Of a DNA stretch of 64,000 nt, positions 44,687-57,428 are shown piece after piece. The position numbers were made by a program, and so were the translations under genes. How positions within the stretch are numbered: the stretch's first letter is position 1; every line of letters begins with the position of its first letter. The stretch spans positions 6,561,796 through 6,625,795 of the forward strand of contig NC_063061.1 in the NCBI RefSeq assembly GCF_018812025.1. Reading direction: 5' to 3'. This stretch comes from Megalobrama amblycephala. Lineage: Eukaryota; Chordata; Actinopteri; Cypriniformes; Xenocyprididae. The notes under the pieces were generated by a model, which was given only the letters and a program-made list of their open reading frames with translations, was not told the DNA's origin and did no database searches.

Positions 44687-46745
44687 TCTTGGTTACTGTT
44701 GTTACCTCTGTTCCCTGAAGGAGGGAACAAGACGTTGTGTCGAGATTGACACTAGGGGTCACTCTTGGTAGCTCACAAACTCTTCTGAAATATTCAGAAA
44801 AGGCCAATCAGAATTGGTGAGTAAAATTTGCATGCCAGCCACTTCCTTGGACATACGAGGCTGGCGTGCTCCACTCATTCAGGTTTGTTCTGAGGACCAG
44901 AGATAGCATCTCGCCCATTTCAGCAGGCAGTTCAGAGCTGTGGCAAGAGGGACACAATGTCATGATGTGTGCCACAGCACCATGCCCATCTCAGGACAAA
45001 AGTCTAAAGCCAGTGCTGAAGCTGTAGTATGACCCAGGGAAAGTGGAAACTTTTTTGGTGACCATGAAAGAGGCGTCAGCCTTCTGGCGAAAGAAAATAA
45101 AAATGACATTTTTTTTCTCCTGTCCTTCAACTGGGAATGGGGTCCATCTCCAGACCTGGGGCGGGCAGGTCAGTGGCCTCTCCTCCTTCCCTGGGGTGTG
45201 TATCTCAGGGCCGCTTCGAAGCCTTACATGGGTTCTTGGCAGCCTGCTGGAGGGTGGGCGGTGCCACCTTCCTGTGAGAGGACTGTTTTGGGGGTTTAGC
45301 TTAGGCCTCGGGGCTGTAAAGTAGAAGTAGAAGTGTAGAAGCATAAATGCACCACAATCGCACACTCCACCTGTGGAACCTCCAAGTAGATGTCTGCATC
45401 CCAATAAGATTTCTTGCGGCGCAGGATTAAATTTTGAATGAAAGACGGTAGTGGTCAGTAGCTCTGGTGTAGCCTACTTTGGGTGCAGCGGGCGGCCTGA
45501 CAATAATCCAGCTGCTCCCGATATCCTTTGACAACAGCGCATCCACGCTTGAACTTGAAGTGAACAAAACTTTCTGCAGTGTAGGCCTTCACACAGTTCT
45601 CAGTTCCCTGCCCTGAGCAACCTGCCAAGATATGTTCTTTGCATCCCAGCCACAAGTGCACCTTCAGAGAGAACATTCAGCCTTTGTGGTTGGATTTTGG
45701 TGGAGAGACGTTCGGTAGGCTACTAAAACCATCGTCAGTCAGTGACATTCTGTTATGTAACAAAAAGATTTCATTTGCAGTAAGCCAACAGTTTTAGTTT
45801 ATTCGTATTTTTGGCTTAGCCTATAGTTTAGATAACGGGTGAACACAGAGTGAGTTGTAAGGAATAGAACCTTGTGGGAGTGGGCGGGAGTCCCGCGCAG
45901 ACCTCTGCCTCCAAGTACCCCTGCAATTCCCCACCATTGAGGGGAGTAAGGGAGGAGGAGCCAGTGAAGCCTGTTCTGGCAGAAAGAGGTGCCTTCCATG
46001 ACCTTGTGATCTCCTCATGCACTTCTGGGAAGAAAGGAACCAGGGCAGAGTCCGGCTGTGCATTGTGCTCCGACCCAAAGAACCAATCATCCAACCATGA
46101 GCCTGATGCTCGCCAACTCGGCGTCAGCCTCAGACTGGGCCATCACACTCGAGGATGGAAGCCCAGGCAAGTCCTCCGCTTCAGACAAGTCATAAGCCCA
46201 CCCTCCGATGCTGTGACTGACAACTCATCATCCTCTCGAGTCCTGAATGACAAATTAAGTTCACCCTTGGTTGAACCGCCTAACCCCGTGCTGAGGAACG
46301 GGAGGCCTGCGAGGACTCACCCGACGGAAACTCTCCCATTGTAACCCCCAGATCGCCCTGAGAGCATGAGCCATCCACAAATTCTGTCTCAGCATGAGCA
46401 TGGCCCAGGCATTCAAGACAGCAACTGTGGCCATCTGAGGGAGAGAGAAATCGCCCTCACCCAGAAGGACACGGACAGAAATACATCTAATGCACTCACT
46501 GAGAGAGACCGCTGAATGTGCTAGTGAATCCAGCAACGTAGTTTCCTTTTGAGGTGAATGGAAAATCGCTTCTCATTCTCTTCGACTCCAAAGAACAAAG
46601 CTGACTGAGTGGAGCACACCAGTCTCATTTTGGCTGGCATGCAAATTCCACTCGCCAATTCTCTTTCGCCTTTTCTGAATACATCAGCGGTGTTTGAGTC
46701 TTCTAAGAGCGACCCCTAGTGTCAGTCTCCACACAATGTCAAAGT
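44687..46745 (-). mobile_element. DIRS-like retroelement relic with inverted termini
   Basis: The left part (44730-44905) and the right part (46590-46740) are imperfect inverted copies: GACGTTGTGTCGAGATTGAC facing GACATTGTGTGGAGACTGAC, then GACACTAGGGGTC, CAGAAAAGGC, TTTGCATGCCAGCC and GTGCTCCACTCA in both. Between them the minus strand holds gag-like fragments of the fish DIRS type. Inverted instead of direct termini are characteristic of DIRS elements. Reverse transcriptase, RNase H, methyltransferase-like and tyrosine-recombinase regions were not found; at about 2 kb the copy is far shorter than the 5-6 kb expected. Confidence 0.7.
45000..46440 (-). pseudogene. gag: DIRS-type gag remnant, several frames
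   Basis: Read on the minus strand: a cysteine motif CLECLGHAHAE near 46390-46430 (the CxxCLGxxHAE start of fish DIRS gag), then FFPEVHEEITRSWKAP near 45985-46035, SSLTPLNGGELQGY near 45920-45960, and a basic, proline-rich tail near 45170-45300. The blocks are in different frames and separated by stops and missing pieces. Assignment rests on my recognition of these blocks and on the inverted termini. Not functional. Confidence 0.6.
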
Positions 46746-47324
46746 GACTGACAGATAGGGAGATGTTGATAATAAAGAGTCAATAATTTTGGGGTTTATG
46801 AAATATATATGTATATATTTTAACTTGTTGTTGTTGTATTTATTCTTTTTTAAAGAACTAATTATGTAATAAACAATTAAATTTTACATAATTCTATAAT
46901 ATTAAAAATGCATTCAACAGTGCACAGACATTGAATCTGATCTCTCGTGTCTGAACTTCTTCTAACAAAACATCACATATCAACCAAACGATAGACATTA
47001 GAGGTTTCACTGATATTATTCACATTTTTCCACTATGCAAGAAGACAAGCAGTCCCAGTGCTCACTTGTCTGAACACAATGAAAGAATTCACTCAGGACA
47101 CTGAATAAACACTTTAAGTCACAAACCAGCACCTTTAAGCTTCTCCACCAGCCAGACACGAAACTGTTGCCTGTTTTGTAATGGATTAGCAATGATTTTA
47201 TCCTAATGTTGACTTTGATTGACAGTGATGCTCATTATCCTCTTCATGTGTTTGGTTGTTGATATGTCTTGACTTTGCTGACTTCTTGAGATTCTCGGGA
47301 TTGAGATTGTTATAAACTATATAT
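46746..47324. other. Unrecognised spacer
   Basis: AT-rich; nothing recognised. Confidence 0.4.
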
Positions 47325-47640
47325 CAAGTCATGTCACCTTTATTTATATAGTGCTTTGTACAATGCAGATTGTTTCAAAGCAGCTTTACAGTGATAACAG
47401 GAAAATGATTTAATGAGGCAAACAGAGATTATTTCAGCTGTACAGTAACTCTAAAAGAAAACAGTGTCATTGTTCAGCTGAAGTCAGTTGATTCAGTTCC
47501 ATTGTAATGATCATCAATTATTGAATTAGTTCATTTCAACTATAACGCAGTTCTGCAGAAAGCAGTGATGTCATCGTCCAGCTCAGTTCAGTTCTCATCC
47601 AATACTGTCAGTGCAAACAAATCAATAATATTGTTGAATA
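47325..47640 (-). mobile_element. L2 LINE 3' tail, 5'-truncated
   Basis: On the minus strand the tail reads TCACTGTAAAGCTGCTTTGA, ACAATCTGCATTGTAC and TATATAAATAAAGGTGACA, ending in ATGACTTGA. It corresponds to 57110-57425 in opposite orientation, including the TTGATTTG and CTGAACTGAGCTG words. Confidence 0.8.
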
Positions 47641-47714
47641 TTAAGTGTATAAGTGTAAGTGTATATATTACGTGTACTGTATGTTAAAACACAACTTTGA
47701 TAAACAACACATTT

Positions 47715-48721
47715 AAAGGGATAGTTCACTCAAAACTGAAAATTATCACATTATTTACTCACCCTCAAGCCATCCTTGGTGTATATGACTATCTTCTTTC
47801 AGATGAACACAATCAGAGTTATAATAAAAATATCCTTCCATGCTTTATAATGGTAGTAAATGGTGCTTCTGAAAATCCATATGACTCCAGGGGGTTAATA
47901 AAGGCCTTCTGAAGCGAAGCGATTGGTTTTTGTAAGGAGAATATCCATATTTAAAACGTTATGGCTCGGTTACACAGACAGGGCTTAGCTTAAACCAGGA
48001 TTAGGCCTTAGTTCAATTAGGGCATTTAAGTAGCTTTTATAAACATTCACTAAAAAAAAAAAAACATTATTGGTGTACATCTTGAGACAAAACAATGGCA
48101 CTGACATATTTTAAGATATGTCAGTACAAGTTGCTTTCAGTTAAAACAGCTCAAACATGCATTTTAGACTAGCTTAAGCCTTGTCTGTGAAACTGGGGGT
48201 ATAAACTAAAGTAAAGGCAGATGGCCTACACAAGTCAACTTGCAGCAAAAGCGTAACTTCTGATGCAAGCTCCTCTTCTCTTATATTGAAATCCTCCAAT
48301 ATTTCTCTTTTAGACTTCTAATTCATGACTGGTGTTTTGTTTTGCTCTTTCCTCTGCGCTTCCACGTTCATCAACGCGGCATGCGTCAGGTCAGAGATTA
48401 CTCTTTTGGCGCAAGTCGATTTGCATAGGCCGTCTGCTGGAAGCTACTTATTTTAGTCAATAAAGATTCAAATATGGACATTTTTTTTATAAAAACCCAT
48501 CACTTTACTTCAGAAGGCCTTTATTAACCCGCTGGAGCCGTGTGGATATCTTTTATGATGGATGGATGCACTTTTTCAAACTTCAAAATCATTTACTAGC
48601 ATTATACAGCTTGGATGAGTCAGGATATTTTATGATATTATACTTCAATTGTGTTCGTCTGAAAGAAGATAGTCATATACACCTAGGAGGATGAGTAAAT
48701 CATGGGATAATTTTCATTTTC
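47715..48721. mobile_element. Large MITE of the AGTTCACCC family, interrupted by another MITE
   Basis: Left arm AAAGGGATAGTTCACTCAAA ... GACTATCTTCTTTCAGATGA; right arm mirrors it (CGTCTGAAAGAAGATAGTCA, then GATGAGTAAATC). Further in, CCAGGGGGTTAATAAAGGCC faces GGCCTTTATTAACCCGCTGG. The left half is interrupted at 47963-48203 by a second MITE. The right terminus is missing: at about 48720 the element runs directly into the next copy. Confidence 0.7.
47963..48203. repeat. Nested MITE, inverted copy of the 42835 family
   Basis: GACAGGGCTTAGCTTAAACC at the left and TTAAGCCTTGTCTGTGAAAC at the right, with TGACATATTTTAAGATATGT as a palindromic centre. It matches 42835-43048 in reverse orientation and retains a fuller middle. 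Confidence 0.7.
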
Positions 48722-49264
48722 AATGAAAATAATGTCATTTATTACTCACCCTCATGTCGTTCTACACCCATAAGACCTTTGTTCATCTTCGGAACACAAA
48801 TTAAGATATTGTTGATGAAATCCAATGGCTCGGTGAGGCTTCTATTGAGATCAAAGCCATTCAAACTCTCAAGGTCCATTAAGGTACTAAAAACAAATTT
48901 GAAACAGTTCATGTGAGTTCAGTTGTTCTATCTTCATATTATAAAGCGACAAGAATACTTTTTGTGCGCCAAAAAAACAAAATGATGACTTTTCAACAAT
49001 ATCTATATGGGCCAATTTCAAAACACTGCTTCATGAAGCTTCTGAGCTTTATGAATGTTTTGTTTCTAATTAATGATTCGGATCTGCAAATGGCTAAACT
49101 GCTGAAATCACGTGACTTTGGCGCTCCGATTCACTGATTCGATTCGTAAAGCTCCGAAGCAGTGTTTTGAAATCGGGATGAACCAAAGTCTTACGTCTGT
49201 AGAACGACATGAGGGTGAGTAATAAATAACATTATTTTAATTTGGGGGTTAACTAAACCTTTAA
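48722..49264. mobile_element. Second AGTTCACCC-family MITE, fused to the first
   Basis: Left arm TTATTACTCACCCTCATGTC, GTTCTACACCCATAAGACC; right arm GGTGAGTAATAAATAACATT with GTCTGTAGAACGACATGAGG before it. Inner arms CAAAACACTGCTTCATGAAG and CCGAAGCAGTGTTTTGAAAT are also inverted. The left outermost 20 or so bases expected for the family are absent at the junction with 47715-48721. Confidence 0.7.
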
Positions 49265-49840
49265 TACTAACTCTTGCCAGTAGCCAGATTAGATCAAATT
49301 AAATGCTGTGTAGAATTTGTATACTATATTGACTTGGGAAGATTTATTACAGGTCTTTGTCACTATCAAGTTCTGTCCTTTTTCATCTAGAGGGCTTTTT
49401 TTATAGTATAAGGTGTTATCAACTTTCACTAACCTTAAATGCTGTGCGTTTTTGCACACAAAACTGTTTTTGCAAAATGTTTGTTTTAAAAAGGTTTGGC
49501 TCTAAGTTTTACTTGTTATTGTACTTTACATTGTGTTGCTGAATGATAGCAGCATTTTTGTAGATGGGTACAACCCAAGGGTGTAGTAATCATAGACATG
49601 GAGTTCAGATTCAGTAGTTTTTATGTATGAGGTTATGCAGCCATGGCAATTAATCACACAGTACACAGTAAATATTTATATGTACAATATGTAATATTTA
49701 CATATTTACATTTAGATATTTACTAAACTTAAGCAGTCAAAACACTATCCATTGCAATTAATTTTTGAGAAAAAAAAAAAAATATGTCTTTTATTATGAA
49801 GTAAATATTTACTTCATATCAGATATTGAAAAGTTGACAT
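49265..49840. other. Unrecognised spacer
   Basis: AT-rich with an A run near 49770-49781. Confidence 0.4.
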
Positions 49841-50597
49841 TAAAGGGTTAGTTCACCCAAAACTCCACATCCGTAAGACCTTCATTCATCTTCGGAACAC
49901 AAATTAAGATATTTTTTATGAAGTCTGAGAGGCTTCTGTATCTCCATAGAGATCCAATGCAACTACCAATCCAAGGTCCAGAAAGGCAGGAAAAAGACAT
50001 CATTAAAGTACTCCATGTGACTCCAGTGGCTTAAACAATTTTATGAAAAAAAAAAAAAAAAAAAACATAATTTACCACTTTATTTACACAATAATATTAT
50101 CCAAAGCGTGTTCTTGCAACAATGCCAGCTCTCACGTGATCAAAAAACACATGCGTCCTGATGCTCTCATGAACACTCGCGCATGTGCGTTGAGTTGATG
50201 CTCGAGTCTAAACCCAACACACATGCGTCATGATGCTCTTGTGAAAACTCACGTATGTGTGTTGAGTTGACATGCAAGTCAGTAGATCAATATTTTTATA
50301 AGTAAAGTGGTAAATTATTATTATTATTTTATGTTTTTGCGCAAACAAAGCACTCACGTCACTTTATAGAACTGAGTTTACGTCACTGGAGTCACATGGA
50401 GTACTTTAATGATGTCTTTTTCTACCTCTCTGGTAGTTGCATTGGATCTCTCTGGAGAGACAGAAACATCTCAGACTTAATAAAAAAAGATCTTAATTTG
50501 TGTTCCGAAGATGAATGAAGGTCTTACGGATGTGGAACGACACAAGGGTGAATAGTAAATGACAGAATTTTCACTTTTGGGTGAACTAACCCTTTAA
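49841..50597. mobile_element. Third AGTTCACCC-family MITE, both ends intact
   Basis: Ends are TAAAGGGTTAGTTCACCC and GGGTGAACTAACCCTTTA, perfect inverted copies. Arms continue through CATCCGTAAGACCTTCATTC, CTTCGGAACACAAATTAAG and GTACTCCATGTGACTCCAG, each mirrored on the right. The left arm has lost about 40 bases next to the terminus. The centre carries two CACATGCGTC-type direct repeats (50130-50240). No coding capacity. Confidence 0.8.
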
Positions 50598-50759
50598 TAT
50601 TAGTAACTTAAAACTAAATGATGATAAATTATGATTAAATTAAATTATGATTAAATAATAAAATAAAAACAATATAATATCATAAAAACAAATTATAATA
50701 TTAGAATATTGTTATAATAACAAATTATTTTATTATTTTTTAAAATTATATTATATTAT
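50598..50759. repeat. ATTATA-rich low-complexity DNA
   Basis: Short TTATATTATA units lead up to the hAT-type insertion. Confidence 0.6.
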
Positions 50760-52014
50760 ATTATATTTAGGGCTGTCAATCGATTAAAATGTTTAATCTA
50801 ATTAATTACATACTCTATGATTAATTAATCTAAATTAATCGCATACATAATTTTTGCTGTGGAAGTATTAAATATTTCAATTCAAATGAATCAATGCAGG
50901 GTTTTTCCTAGGTCAAAAATGGTCTTCGGTGGTGACAGACATGGTCATCCACACAAACAGTAAAAGGTGCCCTACCCACGTGATCTGCGAGCCCGATACT
51001 GACAATAAAGTACCCGTCACTCTCACTGTAATTCTTTCTTGCCCTCTTTGCAAAAAAAAAGGGAAAAAAAAAAAAAAGTGATTTTATAGCTTTGTAAGAG
51101 AAGATGCTTTTTTGCTAAACCTGAAAAATATTAAAAAGTAGCATTTAGAAGTTATATTAAATAGCAATATAATTTTCTACCATATACAATTGAATGCACC
51201 TAGCTAACAACAACTTGCTTTGTTCTGGTTTCATCTCACTCCAGTCTAAACTAACTGATTTTATAGGTAGGCCTAATTTACTACACATTGTCATTTAAAT
51301 AACCTGAAAATACTGTGGATTATTAAGGCTAATTTTACTAACCACTCTTGCTAAATGGGGTAAGCACACTTATGTTCTCATTTCAGAGTTGTTCGAGTAA
51401 ATGATTCATTATAGACCGTGTGGACCGATCGGTTGTTGTCATGATTCATTAAAATGAATCTGTTCAAATGAGTCATTAGGTCGCGAATTGGACATTAGCG
51501 GACGTTGACGCGTTGTGTGCGAATCGCGACTGTTATTAGGACATCGCAAAAGATTTGTCAACACAGAAAACACTTCAACACTGGATAGGATTTTCTTTTT
51601 GTTTACTGAAAGTGTGGTTTATGTCAGCTGCACGTGCAGGGCGCCTGTCAGAGAAGATGAGGTGATGTTCTTTTGAGCACCAGCCTCTCCGAATGCGCCT
51701 CGTGAAACATGGATTCGGTCTTACAAACTTTTAGCATTGTGTCAGTTGATTTAGATTATTATGTGTGAGGTAGAGAGAGTGCAAAGACGGTGCTTACTTT
51801 GAGAGAGCTCGCGCGCACGAGGGAGTAGCTCTGCTCGTTCTGTCCGTCAGCGCAGCAGTCATCTCCCTCCTTCATTGTACAGGTGGCTAGAACGGCTCCA
51901 GGTTCAAAGGTCAATACGGAATGGATTAATCTGCGTTATTTTTTTTAACGCGTTATTTTTTCTCAGATTAATTAATCGAAATTAACGCGTTATTTTGACA
52001 GCCCTAATTATATT
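50760..52014. mobile_element. Non-autonomous hAT-type element with 8-bp target duplication
   Basis: The element proper (50768-52006) begins TAGGGCTGTCAATCGATTAA and ends TTATTTTGACAGCCCTA. ATTATATT flanks it on both sides (50760-50767 and 52007-52014). The duplication is less informative than usual because the target is a TATTA repeat. Subterminal AATTAATC / GATTAATTAATCG words and AACGCGTTA are typical of this frequent fish family. About 1.2 kb of interior shows no transposase. Confidence 0.75.
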
Positions 52015-52091
52015 ATATTATATTATATTATATTATATATATATTATATTATATTATATTATATTATATTATATTATATTATATTATATTA
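52007..52091. repeat. (TTATA)n pentanucleotide microsatellite
   Basis: Tandem ATTAT units; the hAT-type element is inserted in this array. Confidence 0.9.
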
Positions 52092-54597
52092 ATCACAGTG
52101 TTTCCAAATACATCATAATTTCTGAGTATTTAAGAGTATTTTCTGTGCAGTCTTAGACATTGATTGTATTTATCCGCTCCATCTTCATTGTGCATCCACC
52201 CTGGGGAGAGGCTGATGAAAGGGCTATGCTGTAAGAAGGGGCATTATCAGTGAGTCTGTGTCTGTGTCTAGTATCTACACCTGTCACTGATGGAGCTTAT
52301 GGCATAAAGCATCAGTGTAAGTGCCTGGACAGTCAGCACAGTGATGAACTGAAATGTGTGAATGTGTGCGTGGGTCAGGATTAGATGAAAAATGAGGCAT
52401 TAACAGAAAAAAATATGTTAATTCAAATTTAAAAATACAATGGAAAGGTTTATATGTAGATATATAGTTTGTTTATAGCAATTATTAAAATAAAATAATA
52501 TAAAAAATAATAAAACAGTTGGAATTAAAGTTTTAGTTTTTTGTTACATAATCAGTTTAACAGTATACACACAGAACAATGTTTCCATGGCGTTCAGCAC
52601 AGCTCATCTTTCTCTAAAGTCGGCTTTATGATTTCCATGTTGGCTCTATGCCAACTGCATTGTGTTAATCTTGTCATCCCTTTGGCAAAAAAAAAAGAAG
52701 AAAAAAAAAGGCCTTTAGTCCTCTTCACTGACAGCTACAATCTCACAGGGAGGGTGACCCAACCAAAACCACACCCAGAAATATCCTGCTAAGGACATTG
52801 TCATTGCATAAATATTCACTCTAAACCTTTGTGGTTAAACCCAAGGTGGACACAAGTACATGAGAACATATGCAAAGCAGTGTACTAAACATCCACAACA
52901 AAATGCCTTATACAAAGGAGGCCTTTCAAAATAAGAACATTCCCATACATGTTTTACGAACCAATTTGCAATGTTCTAGGAATGTTCTTTTTAGTTTTTT
53001 TTTTAAATAATAATAAGAATTTCTTGTTGTTTGTTTGTTTGTTTTCAGGTTGTATTATTCATTTAGTTTCACCAGAAACTAAAGTTCCCAAAACATTCCA
53101 TAAACCAAAAATTGTCAGCTGGGTGTTACTTCATTATTATCTTCAAGTGCTGATTTTGTTTTTCAGTCTTTTCCCATCATTTACAGAGATCTTTCAGCCT
53201 ACAAATTGAATGCTTTTATGATGTTTGGCTGATTATAGATTTTAGATTTTTGTAGACCTTAGATCTCTGTTTGTGTTCTTATTTACATATTATAGACTGA
53301 ATATAAAATAATATTTAGATACCAAAAGGCACATAGAATTATATCATATCATATATAATTATATCATTCTGTACAGTATGATTGCAGCAGTAGACGAAAC
53401 CCAACATGTCAGAGTAAGATGGAAGATGATATTTAGAGTTCTTTCTCTGCCTGAGAAAAAGATCTTCATTTAACTTTTATGAAGAATTTAGTGGTATGTA
53501 TAGACGTGATTTTTGGGATGTCCAGCCTATTTTCTATGCTGCCTTATGAATTTAAAAATGTATGTATTTTATCTCTACGCTTTTGATTAAATAATGAAGT
53601 ACAGAAATTAACAGGAAAAAAATGAAATGTTGACATCTGAACACTATTTCATCTTTAGTTGATAATACATTTTATCATTTATAACTTATCACTTAAGCCT
53701 ACTATGTCTACAAGAACTACCATGTAAAAGAAGAAAACTCCAAAATATTTTTTCTTAGTTTTGTGGAAAGATGTTAAACATTCCTCATAGTATAGATGCC
53801 ATAGATGCCAATAAAGAACCTTTATTTTTAAGAGTGTAGTATGCTTGAGATGGTTATTGTTTATTTGAGATACCATTACCCCAGTTACCTCAATCTGACA
53901 TTTAAAGTTTCATATTAGCCTAATATTTGTCGAACCACATCTTTCTCCATATAAATATATATATAAATATATGCATGGTACTGTTACTTCTTAAAACAGA
54001 AGGAGGTTTGCAGTAGTTAAAAAAAAAGATTAGATATACTGTATGTAGTCTCAAAGAGTTAATCCCCAATCTCCTCTCAAAGAGTTATGCCTAGTTAGGG
54101 TTAACAAAGCAACTCTATTAATTGTCATATTGTATTAAGTCTGTTGGCAAGAGGGAAACCTGTTACTTGTACAAACACATCCAATGTGCTGTATTACCCG
54201 ACAAACTTCCTTTATATCAAAGTCTACACAATGACACAACGGCATCACAGACTGCTGTGGTTTCTTTGAACCTAAAGAGAAATATTTATCTTCATGTCCA
54301 AACTAGTCATAGCTCCTTCTTTCTGGAAAGTATGCATTTTTATACAGCAGGCCTGAATTGTCTTGAAATCTCTTGCCATGATCTATCAATGTGTTAAAAA
54401 AAAAAAAAAAAGAAAGAAAGAAAGAAAAAAAAAGCCAGACATAATTTTTGGTCAAGCTGTAAGACAAAGAAATTATGAAAAAACAAAACAAACAAAAAAC
54501 AAACAAACAAGAAAGAGAGAACCAATGGAATATTAACTGATTGTGCTGTAGTCAGTGTCTGCTTTTTCCTGTGAGGTCTTTGCTTCTCTATGCATTA
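52092..54597. other. Unrecognised spacer
   Basis: AT-rich, with an A-rich stretch at 52686-52709 and an (A)n(GAAA)n tract at 54395-54434. A GAACATTCC / AATGTTCT pair near 52936-52990 hints at a small foldback. No exon recognised. Confidence 0.35.
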
Positions 54598-54905
54598 TAG
54601 TCAAACCAAAAATTATTCAGACATTTTTGATATTTTTGATATATTTTTACTAGTGGGTGTAGGACACTATAGTTCATTTATGTAAGTGAGGAAAGCAAAA
54701 TAAACTGTGACATATTATACCCAAAAATTCTTCATACAGTGAACTACCAGTAAAATTGATCAAAATGGGACCAAAAATTATTCTATATATATTTCAATCA
54801 TGACAACTCTCTGAATTGTTAATGTATTGGTCTTGGCGGAATAGATCTGCTATGCTGCTGCTGCTGTGGATTATTGCTGCTGATGATTATCGCTGTTGAT
54901 GATTA
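54598..54905. repeat. Dispersed repeat fragment with ACCAAAAATTATTC words and CTGCTG end
   Basis: ACCAAAAATTATTCAGACAT at 54606 recurs in shortened form at 54771. The right part, GCGGAATAGATCTGCTATGC followed by TGCTGCTGCTG, is the inverted counterpart of 31258-31345. Termini are not defined. Confidence 0.4.
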
Positions 54906-55171
54906 TTGGTAAATAATTTATTTACCTTAATCAAGTTTAGTGTTTTGTTTTTCCTTCATATTATTTTAATATTTAAAAAAACATATATTTTCCTCATATT
55001 TTCATGGTTTAATTGAAATTATAAGGTCATTAAAAACAAATATCCCCTCCGAACACCACTTTTGACCACTACTGTATCTTGTTTTTAAGGAGCTTAGCTT
55101 GACCAGAAAAAAAAACATTACTTTTTGGTGAGTTTTCTCTAAAAATTTTAATAGCACTCTTGACTGCTGGT

Positions 55172-55326
<155 letters not shown>

Positions 55327-56640
55327 GAATCCCACCAAATCCCAAAGGTGAAAATTGACACCACAAATCAAAAGCTAATTCAGACCCCTTCTCATTTTCA
55401 GTTTGCCGTTGTCTCATTCTGCCTGTAGAGCTTTTGTTTTACCTTGTTTTGTGTGGCACCTATGGGAAAGCTGACCCCACTGATGCAGGTGCCGAAATAA
55501 TTTATCACTTCTGGCACCTTGTGGCAGCATCACAATGACCCAAGGCGCTAAGTGAGGAAACAGCATCTCACCACTCGTGCTACGAGACAAAAGCACAGGT
55601 GAAATTCCATACTAGTTACCGCTTAGTTGACTGTGTTTCCACGCATGCAGCTCCCAGAGGTCCTGCCGCTTAAGTAAACGCTGTTTGCCTGTTACACATT
55701 GTCTGTCGCCTCGATTTACCTCGCGTTTTGTGCATTTCATGTTAATTCGATGTTCTTTTGTAAGGTAGAGATATGTTAATATATCAAGATGACATAGCCA
55801 TGTTCAAGTTAAAAAGATGATGACAATTGTTTTGATTTTTTTAATTCATCAGATGGGCTGAGGCTTGTTTTAACAGGTCTGTTGCGATTTTAATAAATAT
55901 TGTATAATTATACAATTAGTTTGGGTGTGTTTTTAATAACTGTTAATCTTTTTTTTTTTTTTTTTTTGATGGGCATTTCCAGCTGAATTTGACCAAACAG
56001 CACTCACCTCACATCAAATTATTTTTCCATTTGCTCAGCAAGTCATCTGTTGACTGTATTGAGCCTGTGTTTCTCACGTTGCTGGGCAACTGTGAAAAAG
56101 GACATCCTAACATTTAAATCACACGCAAAACTAAAACCACAAGAATGTACAACTGCTCCCGCCCACTGGTATTAAGTTTGAATGGAGTCTTCTGACGTAA
56201 GTCTGTTCTGAAGCAGAACACCAGTAGGTGGACCATCATACGTCCAGCTGTGAGAAAATTCTGTGAAAAAAAGCTGTGATTGACACGAAAGTCCTTCAAT
56301 GAGAATGAGTCATTGTATTGCACCACTGCTATGACTACCGTGTAAAATAAAATAAAATGGATGTTTGATTTTTTGTTAGTTAAATAGTTTAAAATAAATG
56401 TTGTATTACCTTTAAAATACAGTCATAACAGGTTTGGCCTGTTTTGTTAATGCTGATAGTGCAGTCTTACTATGTGATGGTTTAAAGATTTTTGTTCATT
56501 GCAAGTATGTATCACTCCATTAAGTCCTGTTAATTGTGTGTTACCAGAGTAGAACCATAATTTAGAACTTTATAGCAAAACTTCAAATAGTTAGCTAAAG
56601 CAATACTTCACATCATATAATTATACATCACTCATCCCCC

Positions 56641-56641
<1 letters not shown>
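55327..56641. other. Unrecognised spacer
   Basis: 55430-55680 is GC-richer and may hold an aged repeat; nothing can be named. A T run lies at 55950-55967. Confidence 0.35.

Positions 56642-56672
<31 letters not shown>
56642..56672. repeat. Poly-T tract
   Basis: About 31 uninterrupted T. Confidence 0.95.
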
Positions 56673-56673
<1 letters not shown>

Positions 56674-56685
56674 ATTTGTTTTTTA

Positions 56686-56907
56686 GAAATGTACAGAGGT
56701 GGGTAGAGAATCCAAAAACAGTACTCAATTAAAAGTACAAGTAATGAAGTAAAAGTTTTTTTTTTTTTTTTTTCATTAGAGATATACTCGAGTTAAAGTA
56801 TCCACATTTAAATCTGCTCTTAAAAGTACAATTTTTTCAAAAAATGTACTCAAGTAAATGTAAAGAAGTAAATGTACCCTTTGTTACTACCCACCTCTTG
56901 AAATCTA
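56686..56907. mobile_element. hAT-type MITE with CAGAGGTGGGTAG / CTACCCACCTCT ends
   Basis: The element proper (56694-56899) has CAGAGGTGGGTAG at the left and CTACCCACCTCTT at the right, with AGTACTCAATTAAAAGTAC-like words facing TGTACTCAAGTAAATG. Flanks GAAATGTA (56686-56693) and GAAATCTA (56900-56907) form an 8-bp duplication with one mismatch. A poly-T run lies inside. Confidence 0.75.
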
Positions 56908-56974
56908 CATTTGTTCTATAGATAATCATTACTTTCCATATTCATTCTAATGTCTCCCCATTATTGTTCGTTCG

Positions 56975-57428
56975 TTGGCCAAAGGAGAACTGGCCCCCCG
57001 ACTGAGCTTGATTTCTCCTAAGGTTTTTGTCTCCATTCTGTTACCTGATGGAGTTTGGGTTCCTTGCCACTGTCACCTCTGGCTTGCTTAGTTGGAGACA
57101 TTTACAGTTCAACAATAATATTGATTTGACTGCACTTACACTATTGGATGAGAACTGAACTGAGCTGAATGATGACATCACTTTTCTGTAGAACTGTTTT
57201 ATAGATGAAATGAACTCATTTAATAACTGATGATCTTTATAACGTAACTGAATCAACTGACTTCAGCTGAACACTGACACTATTTTCTTTTAGAGCTGCT
57301 GTACAGCCAAAGTGAACTCTGTTTGTATCATTGAATCATATTCCTGTTATTACTGTAAAGCTGCTTTGAAACAATCTGTGTTGTATAAAGCATTATATAA
57401 ATAAAGGTTTACTTGGTTTGACTTGGTT
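56975..57428 (+). mobile_element. L2 LINE 3' untranslated region, 5'-truncated
   Basis: It starts within GAGAACTGGCCCCCCGACTG, continues GGAGTTTGGGTTCCTTGCCA and CTTGCTTAGTTGGAGACA, and ends GCTGCTTTGAAACAATCTGT, ATTATATAAATAAAGG with a CTTGGTTTGACTTGG tail. It matches 39949-40525 and 47325-47640 in inverted orientation. Confidence 0.85.

Noticed and set aside
45874..46344. 156-codon plus-strand frame
   Set aside because: It is antisense to the DIRS-type gag blocks, which give a better explanation of the conserved pattern.
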